From: Streptomyces asiaticus
Lineage (GTDB): Bacteria > Actinomycetota > Actinomycetes > Streptomycetales > Streptomycetaceae
Assembly (NCBI RefSeq): GCF_018138715.1
Contig: NZ_JAGSHX010000006.1
Location: 4,588,001 to 4,652,000, forward strand
DNA: 64,000 bases
Direction of reading: 5' to 3'
Shown: positions 17,374-27,037 of the stretch, one piece after another
Numbering within the stretch: the first letter of the stretch is position 1
Layout of the letters: the number at the start of each line of letters is the position of its first letter
Position numbers and translations under genes: made by a program
The notes under the pieces: model-generated
Database searches by the model: none
Told to the model about the DNA's origin: nothing
Seen by the model: only the letters and a program-made list of their open reading frames with translations

Positions 17374-18711
17374 ATGCCTGTTGTGCGTGATCTCCGCGTA
17401 CTGCTGCAACTGCGGGACTTCCGCCGCCTTCTGGCCATCCGGCTGCTGTCCCAGTCGGCCGATGGCGTCTACCAGGTGGCGCTCGCCACCTATGTGGTCT
17501 TCTCCCCGGAGAAGGAGACCTCCGCCGCGGCCATCGCCTCCGCCATGGCCGTCCTGTTGCTCCCCTACTCCCTGCTCGGCCCCTTCGCCGGGGTGCTGCT
17601 GGACCGCTGGCGCCGGCGGCAGGTGCTGCTCTACGGCAATCTGCTGCGCTCGGGGCTGGCCGCCGGAACCGCCGTACTGGTGCTGGGCCAGGTGCCGGAG
17701 TGGCTCTTCTATGTCTCGGCCCTGTCGGTGACGGCCGTCAACCGCTTCGTACTGGCCGGCCTTTCGGCGGCCCTGCCCCGGGTCGTGGACAGCCAGGAGC
17801 GTCTGGTCATGGCCAATTCCCTCTCGCCCACGGCCGGAACGCTCGCCGCCACGGCCGGCGGCAGCCTCGCCTTCATCGTCCGGCTGTCGGGTCCGGGAGG
17901 CACCTCATCGGACGCGCTGGTCGTCCTGGTGGGCGCCGCGCTCTATCTCATCGCCGGGCTCACGGCCCTGCTGATGGCGCCGGGTCTGCTGGGGCCGGAT
18001 CCCGCGGCCCTTCAGCCCCGTCTCTCCGCGGCCCTGATGAGCACCGCGCGGGGTCTGGTCGCGGGCGTACGCCATCTGCTGGAGCGCCGGGATCCCACTG
18101 TGGCGCTGACCGCGATGACGCTGATGCGCTTCTGCTACGGCGCGCTCACGGTGACGGTGCTGATGCTCTGCCGCTACGCATGGGCCGACACCGAGTCCCA
18201 GGGGCTGGCGCTGCTGGGGCTGGCCGTCGGCGTCTCGGGCGCGGGCTTCTTCGCGGCGGCGGTGATCACGCCATGGGCGGTGGCCCGGCTCGCCGCCCGT
18301 ACGCCCTCCCGGCCGGACGGCCGGCTCTCCTGGGTGATGGTGTGCGCGGGGAGCGCGGCCCTCCTGGAACCCGGGCTCGGACTGCCCTTCGAGCCCGCTC
18401 CCATGCTGATCGCCGCGTTCGTGCTCGGGTTGATCACCCAGGGCGCGAAGATCGCCACCGACACCGTGGTGCAGTCCGCCATCGCCGATGACTTCCGCGG
18501 GCGGATCTTCTCCCTCTACGACGTGCTGTTCAATGTCGCCTTCGTGGGAGCCGCGGCGGTCGCCGCGGTGATACTGCCACCGGACGGCACATCGACCGCG
18601 CTGCTGATCTCTGTGGCGCTGCTCTACGTGGCCACCGCGGGCCTGGTGAGGTTTCACGTGAAACATGACCGGCAGAGCGCCAAGCGGGTCGATGTTTCAC
18701 GTGAAACGTGA
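17374..18711 (+). CDS. MFS transporter
   Basis: 445 residues with about twelve predicted spans. The start MPVVRDLRVLLQLRDFRRLLAIRLLSQSADG and the loop LLDRWRRRQVLLYGNLLR (motif A, D-R-x-R-R-R) are typical of MFS exporters; the second half repeats the pattern (AIADDFRGRIFSLYDVLFN). The substrate is unknown. The 3' end is unusual: two perfect parS sites lie in the last 61 bp and are translated as RFHVKH and DVSRET, so the C-terminus is shaped by centromere sequence. Convergent with the CCA-adding enzyme gene, with only 5 bp between stop codons. Confidence 0.88.
   Translation: MPVVRDLRVLLQLRDFRRLLAIRLLSQSADGVYQVALATYVVFSPEKETSAAAIASAMAVLLLPYSLLGPFAGVLLDRWRRRQVLLYGNLLRSGLAAGTAVLVLGQVPEWLFYVSALSVTAVNRFVLAGLSAALPRVVDSQERLVMANSLSPTAGTLAATAGGSLAFIVRLSGPGGTSSDALVVLVGAALYLIAGLTALLMAPGLLGPDPAALQPRLSAALMSTARGLVAGVRHLLERRDPTVALTAMTLMRFCYGALTVTVLMLCRYAWADTESQGLALLGLAVGVSGAGFFAAAVITPWAVARLAARTPSRPDGRLSWVMVCAGSAALLEPGLGLPFEPAPMLIAAFVLGLITQGAKIATDTVVQSAIADDFRGRIFSLYDVLFNVAFVGAAAVAAVILPPDGTSTALLISVALLYVATAGLVRFHVKHDRQSAKRVDVSRET
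18651..18664. other. parS centromere site within the MFS gene
   Basis: A perfect GTTTCACGTGAAAC inside the MFS coding sequence, read as RFHVK. Confidence 0.95.
18694..18707. other. parS centromere site at the MFS gene's 3' end
   Basis: A perfect GTTTCACGTGAAAC, 43 bp from the previous site and abutting the stop codon; read as VSRET. Confidence 0.95.
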
Positions 18712-18716
18712 GGGGC

Positions 18717-20207
18717 TCAGCCCTCCGACTGGGCTTCCCACCACTCCTGGAGCGCGGCGATCACGGTGTCCCGATCCATGGGGCCGTGCTCCAGCCGCAG
18801 CTCCAGCAGATGCTTGTACGCCTTGCCGACCTGCGGCCCCGGGGGGATGCCGAGGATCTTCATGATCTCGTTGCCATCCAGATCCGGGCGGATCGCATCC
18901 AGTTCTTCCTGCTCCTGGAGTCGGGCGATGCGCTCCTCGAGGCCGTCGTACGCACGCGAGAGCGCCACCGCCTTCCGTCGATTGCGCGTGGTGCAGTCCG
19001 AGCGGGTCAGCTTGTGCAGCCGGTCCAGCAGCGGCCCGGCGTCACGGACATAGCGGCGGACCGCGGAGTCGGTCCATCCCCCCGTGCCATAGCCGTGGAA
19101 GCGCAGATGCAGCTCGACCAGGCGGGAGACATCCTTGATCAGCTCATTGGAGTACTTGAGCCTCGTCATCCGGTACTTGGTCATCTTGGCTCCCACCACC
19201 TCGTGGTGGTGGAAGGAGACCCGGCCGTCCTTCTCGAAGCGGCGCGTCTTGGGCTTGCCGATGTCATGCAGCAGCGCGGCCAGCCGCAGCGTCAGATCGG
19301 GGCCCTCGGTCTCCAGGTCGATGGCCTGGTCCAGCACCGTCAGCGAGTGCTCGTAGACATCCTTGTGGCGGTGGTGCTCATCGCGCTCCAAGCGCAGCGC
19401 CGGGAGCTCCGGCAGGACGCGGTCGGCGAGCCCTGTCTCCACCAGCAGCCGCAGCCCCTTGCGGGGGTGGTCGGCCAGGACGAGCTTGTTGAGCTCATCA
19501 CGCACCCGCTCCGCCGAGACGATGTCGATGCGCTCGGCCATCGCCGTCATCGCGGCGACGACCTCGGGGGCCACCTCGAAGTCCAGCTGCGCGGCGAAAC
19601 GCGCGGCACGCATCATCCGCAGCGGATCGTCGGAGAAGGACTCCTCGGGCGTCCCCGGAGTGCGCAGCACCCGGGCGGCGAGATCCTCCAGACCGTGGTG
19701 CGGGTCGATGAACTCCTTCTGCGGAAGGGCGACCGCCATCGCGTTGACCGTGAAGTCCCGACGGACCAGGTCCTCCTCGATGGAGTCGCCGTAGGACACC
19801 TCGGGCTTCCGAGATGTCCGGTCATAGGCTTCTGACCGATAGGTCGTGATTTCGATCTGGAAGCTCTGATCCGACCCGCTTCCTGGCGACATGCCCTTTC
19901 GACAGCCGACCGTACCGAAGGCGATGCCTACGTCCCAGACCGCGTCCGCCCAGGGCCGTACGATCTTCAGTACCTCATCCGGCCGCGCGTCCGTCGTAAA
20001 ATCCAGATCGTTACCGAGCCGCCCGAGCAGCGCGTCCCGTACCGAGCCGCCGACCAGGGCCAGGCGGAAACCGGCCTGCTGGAAGCGACGGGCAAGATCG
20101 TCGGCAACGGGAGAGACCCGCAGGAGTTCGCCCACGGCGCGGCGCTGCACCTGGCTGAGCTCGTTGGTCGACTGCGGGGATCGGCTGTCATTGTTGGCGT
20201 TCGGCAC
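18717..20207 (-). CDS. cca: CCA tRNA nucleotidyltransferase
   Basis: 496 residues from a GTG at 20207 (MPNANNDSRSPQ). The class II nucleotidyltransferase head has LVGGSVRDALLGRLGNDLDF (G-G-S/D-x-D metal motif, residues about 47-66), followed by the EEDLVRRDFTVNAMA and RDHP-type blocks, then an HD domain (HDIGKPKTR, HHHE) in the C-terminal half. It adds or repairs the 3' CCA of tRNAs; both tRNAs in this window lack an encoded CCA and so need it. The GTG has only a weak ribosome site; the frame runs further upstream to 20294. Confidence 0.93.
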   Translation of the reverse strand: MPNANNDSRSPQSTNELSQVQRRAVGELLRVSPVADDLARRFQQAGFRLALVGGSVRDALLGRLGNDLDFTTDARPDEVLKIVRPWADAVWDVGIAFGTVGCRKGMSPGSGSDQSFQIEITTYRSEAYDRTSRKPEVSYGDSIEEDLVRRDFTVNAMAVALPQKEFIDPHHGLEDLAARVLRTPGTPEESFSDDPLRMMRAARFAAQLDFEVAPEVVAAMTAMAERIDIVSAERVRDELNKLVLADHPRKGLRLLVETGLADRVLPELPALRLERDEHHRHKDVYEHSLTVLDQAIDLETEGPDLTLRLAALLHDIGKPKTRRFEKDGRVSFHHHEVVGAKMTKYRMTRLKYSNELIKDVSRLVELHLRFHGYGTGGWTDSAVRRYVRDAGPLLDRLHKLTRSDCTTRNRRKAVALSRAYDGLEERIARLQEQEELDAIRPDLDGNEIMKILGIPPGPQVGKAYKHLLELRLEHGPMDRDTVIAALQEWWEAQSEG

Positions 20208-20387
20208 AACAGAACAGGGTACGTGGCCGTGCGCCCTCGAGACTCCACCCCCGATGGGGCCACCACTGCGTAACGATCTTGTGGAGCCGTCCACAGCACT
20301 TCGTCACAGCGGGCATCGTTACCATTTCGTGGACGCACATTGCGACGACCACTGACGACCTACTGACGACAAGGGACGGGCGAGCGC

Positions 20388-22748
20388 GTGGCCGATGCGG
20401 CAGACCTCCGGGGGACAACTTCCGCTCGTGCCCGGCGATGGTTGCGGCGCACGGCGGCCCTGCTGGCCGCGGCGCCGATGCTCGCGGGCCTGACACAGAT
20501 TCCGGCGGCATCCGCCGCCCACGCCGAGAGCAAGGCCACGGGCTCGCGATCGGTGGACGTCTCCATCACCTCACTGACCCCCACCGCGCCGAAGGAGAGC
20601 GACACCCTCACCGTCAGTGGCACCGTCACCAACGACACCAAGGGCACCATCGTGGGGGCGCGGGTGGGCCTCCGTGTCGGCCCGACCATGAGCGGCCGCA
20701 GCGCGATCGACACCACGGCCCACCGCACCGGCTATACGGAGGGGCTCGACGGCACCGAGATCGACGGCAAATACGCCAAGAAGATCGGCAAGCTGGCGGC
20801 CGGCACCAGCCGTGACTTCTCCCTCTCCATACCGGTGGATCAGCTGCACCTGGGGGAGAACGGCGTCTATCAACTCGGCGTATCGCTCACCGGTGGCACC
20901 TCCCATCAGCCCTGGCCGCAGGTGCTGGGCATCGAGCGAACCTTCCTGCCCTGGCAGTCGGGCCCGTCCCAGAAGAAGTCCCAGCTCACCTATCTGTGGC
21001 CGCTGATCTCCGCCACCCATGTGACCGCCCGCACGGACAACGACGAGGACCGCACCCCGATCTTCCGGGACGACCGCCTGGCCAAGGAGCTGGCCCCGGG
21101 CGGTCGGCTTCAGCAGATGGTCGCCCTGGGGAAGAACCTCCCCATCACCTGGGTGATCGACCCCGACCTGCTCGCCACGGTCGACGCGATGACCAAGAAG
21201 TACGAGGTCCAGAACCCCTCGGGCAACGGGACCAGGGCGGGCCGTGGCCAGACCGTCGCCAAGCAGTGGCTGGACGCCCTCCAGAAGGCCGTGGAGGGCA
21301 AGCAGGTGGTCGCGCTGCCGTTCGCCGACCCCGACCTCGCCTCGCTCGCCCACCGCGGTAAGAACGTCACCGGCGCCCTCAGCCATCTCCAGGGCTCCAC
21401 CGAGCTCGCCTCGACGACCGTGGAGACCATCCTCGGGGTGCGGCCGCGCACGGACTTCGCCTGGCCCGTCGAGGGCGCGGTCGACTCCTCGATCGTGGAC
21501 GTCGCCACCTCCGCGGGCGCCCACAACGTGATCGCCCGCAGCGACAGCCTGCGCGAGACCGGCGGGCTCTCCTACACCCCGACCGCGGCCCGCCAGATCG
21601 GCGGCGGCAATACGGCGGTGGTCGCCGACGCACGGCTGTCGACGGGCTTCACCGGCGACATGTCCAAGGCGGAGAACTCCACCCTCGCCATCCAGCGCTT
21701 CCTGGCCCAGAGCCAGATGATCAACCTCCAGGCGCCGGACAGGCAGCGCAGCATCGTGGTCGCCCCCCAGCGGACGCCCACCACCAGCCAGGCGCAGGCG
21801 ATGGCGGCGGCCATGGAGGGCCTCTCCGGGCAGTGGACGCAGCCGCTGAGCCTGGGGCAGGCCGCGAAGGCCAAGCCCGACCCGAGCGCCACCCAGCGGG
21901 TGCCGAGCACCCGCTCGTACCCCCGGTCGCTGCGCGCACGGGAGCTGCCGACCGAGGCGTTCGACCGGATCCAGAAGACCCAGAAGACCCTGGACAATTT
22001 CGAGCCGATCCTGACCGCCAAATACCGGGTGGTCACCCCCTTCGGGAACGCGATCAGGCGCGAGATGTCGACCTCGTGGCGCAGCGAGGCGCAGAACGCG
22101 ACCGGCTTCCGGCACGATGTGCAGACCTATCTCTCCGGGCTCACCAAGAAGGTGCGCCTGGTCACGAAGTCGAACATGACCCTCTCCGGGCGCAGCGCGA
22201 CCGTTCCGGTGACCATCCAGAACAACCTGGTGCAGAGCGTCGAGCTGCGACTCGTCCTGCGCTCCCAGCAGGGCAACCGGCTGGCGGTCAGCGACCCCCA
22301 GCTGGTCAATGTGGAGGGCGGCCACAGCCAGTCCGTGAAGTTCGGGACCACGGCCAACGCGAACGGCCCGGTGTGGGTCTCGGCGCGGCTCTACACCCCG
22401 GACGGACAGCCGTACGGCGATGAGATGCGGTTCGAGGTGAATGTCACCGAAATCACGTCGACCGTGATTCTGGTGATCGCCGGCGGTGTGCTGCTGCTGG
22501 TCCTCGCCGGTGTCCGGATCTATGTCCAGCGCAAGCGCGCGGCCGCCAGGAGCGGTGAGGACGGCGGGGACGGGGAAGACGCCGAGGAGGCGCACGGGCA
22601 GGATGATGAGGACGACAGCGAGGCCCCGGAGACCGACCGGTGTGACCCCGCACACGCCCTCGTGCCCGAGCAGCCGAGTGACCCGGCGCCGGACACCGGA
22701 TCGCAAAGCGCTGGCCCGTCCGGCTCGGGTGAGAAAGTGGACCATTGA
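20388..22748 (+). CDS. DUF6049 family exported membrane-anchored protein
   Basis: 786 residues. A long signal sequence (RRTAALLAAAPMLAGLTQIPAASAAHA, cleavage near residue 45), a beta-rich outer region that opens with VDVSITSLTPTAPKESDTL, a central domain, and one C-terminal membrane span (STVILVIAGGVLLLVLAGVRIYV) followed by a charged, acidic cytoplasmic tail. Families like this sit directly upstream of murJ in actinobacteria (the mycobacterial counterpart is also adjacent to mviN), so a role in envelope assembly is likely, but no activity is known to me. The murJ gene starts 48 bp downstream. Confidence 0.8.
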   Translation: MADAADLRGTTSARARRWLRRTAALLAAAPMLAGLTQIPAASAAHAESKATGSRSVDVSITSLTPTAPKESDTLTVSGTVTNDTKGTIVGARVGLRVGPTMSGRSAIDTTAHRTGYTEGLDGTEIDGKYAKKIGKLAAGTSRDFSLSIPVDQLHLGENGVYQLGVSLTGGTSHQPWPQVLGIERTFLPWQSGPSQKKSQLTYLWPLISATHVTARTDNDEDRTPIFRDDRLAKELAPGGRLQQMVALGKNLPITWVIDPDLLATVDAMTKKYEVQNPSGNGTRAGRGQTVAKQWLDALQKAVEGKQVVALPFADPDLASLAHRGKNVTGALSHLQGSTELASTTVETILGVRPRTDFAWPVEGAVDSSIVDVATSAGAHNVIARSDSLRETGGLSYTPTAARQIGGGNTAVVADARLSTGFTGDMSKAENSTLAIQRFLAQSQMINLQAPDRQRSIVVAPQRTPTTSQAQAMAAAMEGLSGQWTQPLSLGQAAKAKPDPSATQRVPSTRSYPRSLRARELPTEAFDRIQKTQKTLDNFEPILTAKYRVVTPFGNAIRREMSTSWRSEAQNATGFRHDVQTYLSGLTKKVRLVTKSNMTLSGRSATVPVTIQNNLVQSVELRLVLRSQQGNRLAVSDPQLVNVEGGHSQSVKFGTTANANGPVWVSARLYTPDGQPYGDEMRFEVNVTEITSTVILVIAGGVLLLVLAGVRIYVQRKRAAARSGEDGGDGEDAEEAHGQDDEDDSEAPETDRCDPAHALVPEQPSDPAPDTGSQSAGPSGSGEKVDH

Positions 22749-22796
22749 GCAATGCCGGGGCCGGTGGGCCGCAGTGGACGATGAGGTGGGGTAGCG

Positions 22797-25175
22797 ATGA
22801 ACGCGCCGTATGACGGTGATGGCCGAGTGCCACCGCCGCCACAGCCGTCCCCTCACGGCCCCCACGACCCTTACGGACAGGAACCGCACCAGCGGGATCC
22901 GTATCTGGGCGACGCCCAGCAGGCGCCCCCGGCCGATCCACGCCAGTCGTACGGCCAGCAGTACTACGCCCCGGATCCCTACCTGGACGACTCGTACGCG
23001 ACGGGCAGCTTCACGCCCTACCCGTATCCGACGCAGGATCGGTACGCCCACGATCCGCTGACGGACCCCCTGTACGACCGGCACTCCTCCCACGCACCGC
23101 AGCAGGACGGCTACCAGCAGCAGTACTACCAGCAGCCGCCCACGCCGCAGGGCCCCGACCCGCGCGCCTGGTCCCCCGAGGCCGCCGCCGGCCACCAGGG
23201 CGCCGTACAGCAGCCGTACACGGCCGATCAGGCGGGCCAGGGCTATCCGGGAGCCGACGACGCCTACGGGGCCGGGGAGCAGCCGCAGCGGGACGCCTTC
23301 GCGCACCTCTACCGCGATCAGCAGTCCTATGAGCCCCGGTCCGGCCAGGGCCAGGGCTACCCGCAGGGCTCGCAGAACCACCCGCAGGGCCAGGCACCCG
23401 CTCAGGGACAGGCGCCGTTCCCCGGACCGCCCAGATCCGAGTCCCCCGGCGCGACGGCCGCCGCCCCCACGGTGGCCGCCCCGGTGGTGACCGCCCCCAC
23501 GACCGAGCCCGCGCCGAAGAAGCCCTCAGGGGGCAAGGGCCGCGCGTCCAGCGTGCTCCAGTCCAGCGCGCTGATGGCCGCGGGCACCCTGGTCTCCCGG
23601 CTCACCGGCTTCGTCCGGCAGATGGTGGTCCTCGCCGGGCTGGGCGCGGCCACCCTCGGCTCCACCTACGCCCTCGCATACACGCTGCCGACGATGGTCT
23701 ACATCCTCACCATCGGCGGCGGTCTGAACTCGGTCTTCGTCCCGCAGCTCGTGCGCGCGATGAAGGAGGACGACGACGGCGGCGAGGCCTTCGCCAACCG
23801 GCTGCTCACCCTGGTGATGGTGGTGCTCGGCCTCTTGGTCGCGGTGACCGTGATCGCCGCGCCGATGCTGCTCCGCGTGATGTCGCCGACCATCGCGGAC
23901 AACCCCGCCGACAACGAGGTCGCGGTCACCTTCGCCCGCTACTGCCTGCCCACCATCTTCTTCATGGGCATTCACGTGGTGGTCGGCCAAATCCTCAACG
24001 CCCGGGGCCGGTTCGGGGCGATGATGTGGACCCCCGTCCTGAACAACATCGTCATAATCTTCACCTTCGGCCTGTTCATCTGGGTGTTCGGCACCGCCGG
24101 CAGCTCCAAGATGGACACCACGACCATCACCGCCGAAGGCATCCGGCTGCTGGGCATGGGCACCCTGCTGGGGCTCGTCGTCCAGTCCCTGGCGATGTTC
24201 CCCTATCTGCGTGCCACCGGCTTCCGCTTCCGGCCGCGCTTCGACTGGCGCGGCCACGGCCTCGGCAAGGCCGCCAAGCTGGCCAAGTGGACGGTCCTGT
24301 TCGTCCTCGCCAACCAGGCGGGCGTGCTGGTCGTGACCCAGCTGTCCACCGCGGCCGGTGCCGAGGCCGAGAACCAGAACGCGCCGGGCATGAGCTTCGT
24401 CGGCTACTCCAGCGCCCAGCTCATCTGGGGCATGCCACAGGCGATCATCACCGTCTCCGTCATGGCCTCGCTGCTGCCCCGGATCTCCCGGGCAGCCCAC
24501 GACGGGGACTCCGGAGCGGTCCGCGACGACATCTCGCAGGGTCTGCGCACCTCCGCGGTCGCCATCGTCCCGCTCGCGTTCGGCTTCATCGCCCTGGGCA
24601 TCCCCATGTGCACACTGCTGTTCGGCGCCTCCGGCACCGACGCGGCCGTCTCCATGGGCTACATCCTCATGGCGTTCAGCCTGGGTCTGATCCCCTTCTC
24701 CGTGCAGTACGTCGTCCTCCGCGGCTTCTACGCCTACGAGGACACCCGCACCCCCTTCTACAACACGGTGATCATCGCCGCCGTCAACGCCGCCGGATCC
24801 GGGCTCGCCTATCTCCTGCTCCCCGCCCGCTGGGCCGTCGCCGGTATGGCGGCCGCCTACGGCCTGGCCTACGCCATCGGCGTGGGTGTGGCCTGGAAGC
24901 GGCTGCGCAACCGGCTGGGCGGCGATCTGGACGGCCCCCGCGTCGTGCGCACCTACACCCGCCTCGTCGGCGCCAGCATCCCCGCCGCCCTCCTGGGCGG
25001 CGGCTCGGCCTACACCATCATGCAGACCCTCGGGATGGGCGTCGTCGGCTCCGTAGCGGCTTTGCTGGGCGGCGGTCTCGTTCTTATCGCGGTCTTCTAC
25101 ATTGCTGCGAAACGGATGCGCGTTGATGAGCTGACGGCCATGGTCGGTATGGTGCGCGGACGACTCGGACGCTGA
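22797..25175 (+). CDS. murJ: Lipid II flippase MurJ (MviN)
   Basis: 792 residues, longer than the usual 500-550 because of a 245-residue Pro/Gln/Tyr-rich cytoplasmic N-terminus. The 14-span MOP-fold core begins at SVLQSSALMAAGTLVSRLTGFVRQ, with the conserved early Arg residues of MurJ, and GLNSVFVPQLVRAM. It flips lipid II to the outer face of the membrane. In mycobacteria MviN ends in a fused pseudokinase and outer domain; here that part is a separate gene 110 bp downstream. Confidence 0.93.
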   Translation: MNAPYDGDGRVPPPPQPSPHGPHDPYGQEPHQRDPYLGDAQQAPPADPRQSYGQQYYAPDPYLDDSYATGSFTPYPYPTQDRYAHDPLTDPLYDRHSSHAPQQDGYQQQYYQQPPTPQGPDPRAWSPEAAAGHQGAVQQPYTADQAGQGYPGADDAYGAGEQPQRDAFAHLYRDQQSYEPRSGQGQGYPQGSQNHPQGQAPAQGQAPFPGPPRSESPGATAAAPTVAAPVVTAPTTEPAPKKPSGGKGRASSVLQSSALMAAGTLVSRLTGFVRQMVVLAGLGAATLGSTYALAYTLPTMVYILTIGGGLNSVFVPQLVRAMKEDDDGGEAFANRLLTLVMVVLGLLVAVTVIAAPMLLRVMSPTIADNPADNEVAVTFARYCLPTIFFMGIHVVVGQILNARGRFGAMMWTPVLNNIVIIFTFGLFIWVFGTAGSSKMDTTTITAEGIRLLGMGTLLGLVVQSLAMFPYLRATGFRFRPRFDWRGHGLGKAAKLAKWTVLFVLANQAGVLVVTQLSTAAGAEAENQNAPGMSFVGYSSAQLIWGMPQAIITVSVMASLLPRISRAAHDGDSGAVRDDISQGLRTSAVAIVPLAFGFIALGIPMCTLLFGASGTDAAVSMGYILMAFSLGLIPFSVQYVVLRGFYAYEDTRTPFYNTVIIAAVNAAGSGLAYLLLPARWAVAGMAAAYGLAYAIGVGVAWKRLRNRLGGDLDGPRVVRTYTRLVGASIPAALLGGGSAYTIMQTLGMGVVGSVAALLGGGLVLIAVFYIAAKRMRVDELTAMVGMVRGRLGR

Positions 25176-25285
25176 TCATTGAGCACAACCATCGTCCGCC
25201 ACCGTGTGTCGTGCATAGCGGCGGACTGTGGGCACAATTGTCTTGGCTCGGAGTAGGCGCAACGGATGGGGAGGCAGGAACGACG

Positions 25286-27001
25286 GTGGCGGAACGGAGC
25301 ACGGCTGCCGTCGACGTGGCCGACAGCGGTGGAGAGGAGCCGCTGACCGCCGAGGCGGGTAAGGCCACGGCCGACGGGGCGGGGACGAAACAGAAGGTCG
25401 GCAAGGGGACAGAGGCCGCGGTCACCGACGATACGGGCGCCGCGGCCGAAGCGAACCCCCTGGAACTGCACAGCGGTCACAAGCTGGCCAGACGCTACCG
25501 TCTGGAGGAGTGCGTCACCCGTCTGGACGGATTCAGCAGTTGGCGTGCCGTGGACGAGAAACTGCGGCGTGCCGTCGGGGTGCATGTCGTGCCCGCGGAC
25601 CATCCGCGCGCCAGGTCGGTGCTCGCCGCCGCCCGTTCGGCGGCCCTGCTGGGCGATCCCCGCTTCGTCCAGGTCCTCGACGCCGTCGAGGAGAACGATC
25701 TCGTCTATGTCGTCCATGAGTGGCTTCCCGACGCCACCGAGCTCACCGCCGTGCTGGCCGCCGGGCCGCTCGAGCCGCATGACGCGTACCAACTGGTCAG
25801 CCAGGTCTCCCAGGCCATGGCCGCCGCCCACCGCGAGGGCCTGGCCCATCTGCGGCTGAACCCCGGCTCCGTACTGCGCACCGAGTCCGGTCAGTACCGC
25901 ATCCGCGGACTGGCCGTCATGGCCGCCCTGCGTGGTATCAGCGTCGACCACCCCCAGCGCACCGACACCGAGGCGATCGGCGCGCTGCTGTACGCGGCAC
26001 TCACTCAGCGCTGGCCGTACGAGGCCGACGCCTACGGCCTCTCCGGGCTGCCCAAGGGCGTGGGCCTGATCGCCCCCGACCAGGTCCGTGCCGGAGTGCA
26101 CCGCGGTCTGTCCGAGCTCGCGATGCGCGCGCTGGTCAACGACGGGGCCACCGCCTCCCGTCAGGACCAGCCCTGCACCACCCCCGAGGAGCTGGCCAAG
26201 GCCGTCGCGGCGATGCCGCGCATCCGGCCGCCGGAGCCCGCGTTCACCCCTTCCCCGGCGTACCAGCGCACGACGTACCAGCAGGGTGTGTACGGCCAGC
26301 AGGCGAACCGCGGCGGCACCGCGCACCCGGCCCCTCCGGCCGCTCCCGTGCCGCCTCCGCCGCCGCTCCAGAGCCGCACGGGCAAGGCCCTCAAGTGGAC
26401 CGTCTCCGCCCTTCTGATCGCCGCTCTCGGCCTCGGCAGCTGGCAGCTCGCGGACACCCTCCTCAAGGAGGAGAACAAGTCCAGCCCGGGCAAGTCCACC
26501 GGTGAGAAGGACGACGGCAAGGGCCTGAAGCCCGTGGGCAAGCCGCTCAGCATCGAGGGCGCCACGGAGTTCTCGCCGCTGGACGCGCCCTTCGCCCCGG
26601 ACAAGGTCGATGGCGCCGTCGACGGCGATACGAACACCGCCTGGGTGACCAAGGAGTTCTACAACTACCCGAACTTCGGTAACCTGCCCCGGCGCAAGCA
26701 GGGCAGCGGCATCATTGTCGACCTCGGCAGCGCCAAAAGCGTCTCGAGCCTCGACATCGACTTCTACGCCGCCGGCCAGAAGGTGGAAGTCCTCGCCGCC
26801 GACCCCTCGGCATCCGACCCCACCTCACTCAGCGCCTTCTCCAAGCACCTCACCGATCTGAAGAGCGTCGGGAAGAAGCTGTCCACCGTTCTCGACAAGC
26901 CGGTACGGACGCGATACGTCCTGGTCCACATCACGGAGCTTCCGACCAGCACCCCCGATCGCTACCGTGGCGGCATCTCGGAGATCAAGGTCAAGGGCTG
27001 A
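25286..27001 (+). CDS. MurJ-linked pseudokinase with one membrane span and an extracellular domain
   Basis: 571 residues from a GTG at 25286 with GGGGAGG upstream. Residues about 60-320 have the kinase fold, but the catalytic residues are lost: VAIK-Lys is replaced in VGVHVV, HRDxKxxN reads HLRLNPGSVL, and DFG reads RGLAV. A span follows (TVSALLIAALGLGSWQLADTLL, near 370-390), then a discoidin-like outer domain (DGAVDGDTNTAWVTKEF, SGIIVDLGSAKSVSSLDIDFY). In M. tuberculosis the equivalent pseudokinase is fused to MviN and binds an FHA protein when phosphorylated; a similar control of MurJ is the obvious hypothesis. Confidence 0.85.
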   Translation: MAERSTAAVDVADSGGEEPLTAEAGKATADGAGTKQKVGKGTEAAVTDDTGAAAEANPLELHSGHKLARRYRLEECVTRLDGFSSWRAVDEKLRRAVGVHVVPADHPRARSVLAAARSAALLGDPRFVQVLDAVEENDLVYVVHEWLPDATELTAVLAAGPLEPHDAYQLVSQVSQAMAAAHREGLAHLRLNPGSVLRTESGQYRIRGLAVMAALRGISVDHPQRTDTEAIGALLYAALTQRWPYEADAYGLSGLPKGVGLIAPDQVRAGVHRGLSELAMRALVNDGATASRQDQPCTTPEELAKAVAAMPRIRPPEPAFTPSPAYQRTTYQQGVYGQQANRGGTAHPAPPAAPVPPPPPLQSRTGKALKWTVSALLIAALGLGSWQLADTLLKEENKSSPGKSTGEKDDGKGLKPVGKPLSIEGATEFSPLDAPFAPDKVDGAVDGDTNTAWVTKEFYNYPNFGNLPRRKQGSGIIVDLGSAKSVSSLDIDFYAAGQKVEVLAADPSASDPTSLSAFSKHLTDLKSVGKKLSTVLDKPVRTRYVLVHITELPTSTPDRYRGGISEIKVKG

Positions 27002-27037
27002 CCCTCTACGGTCGGCCGAGAGGGGAGGGGCTCAACG

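Noticed and set aside
20571..23381. A 936-codon open frame on the minus strand across the DUF6049 and murJ genes
   Set aside because: Antisense shadow of two genes with clear signal peptide, spans and family motifs.
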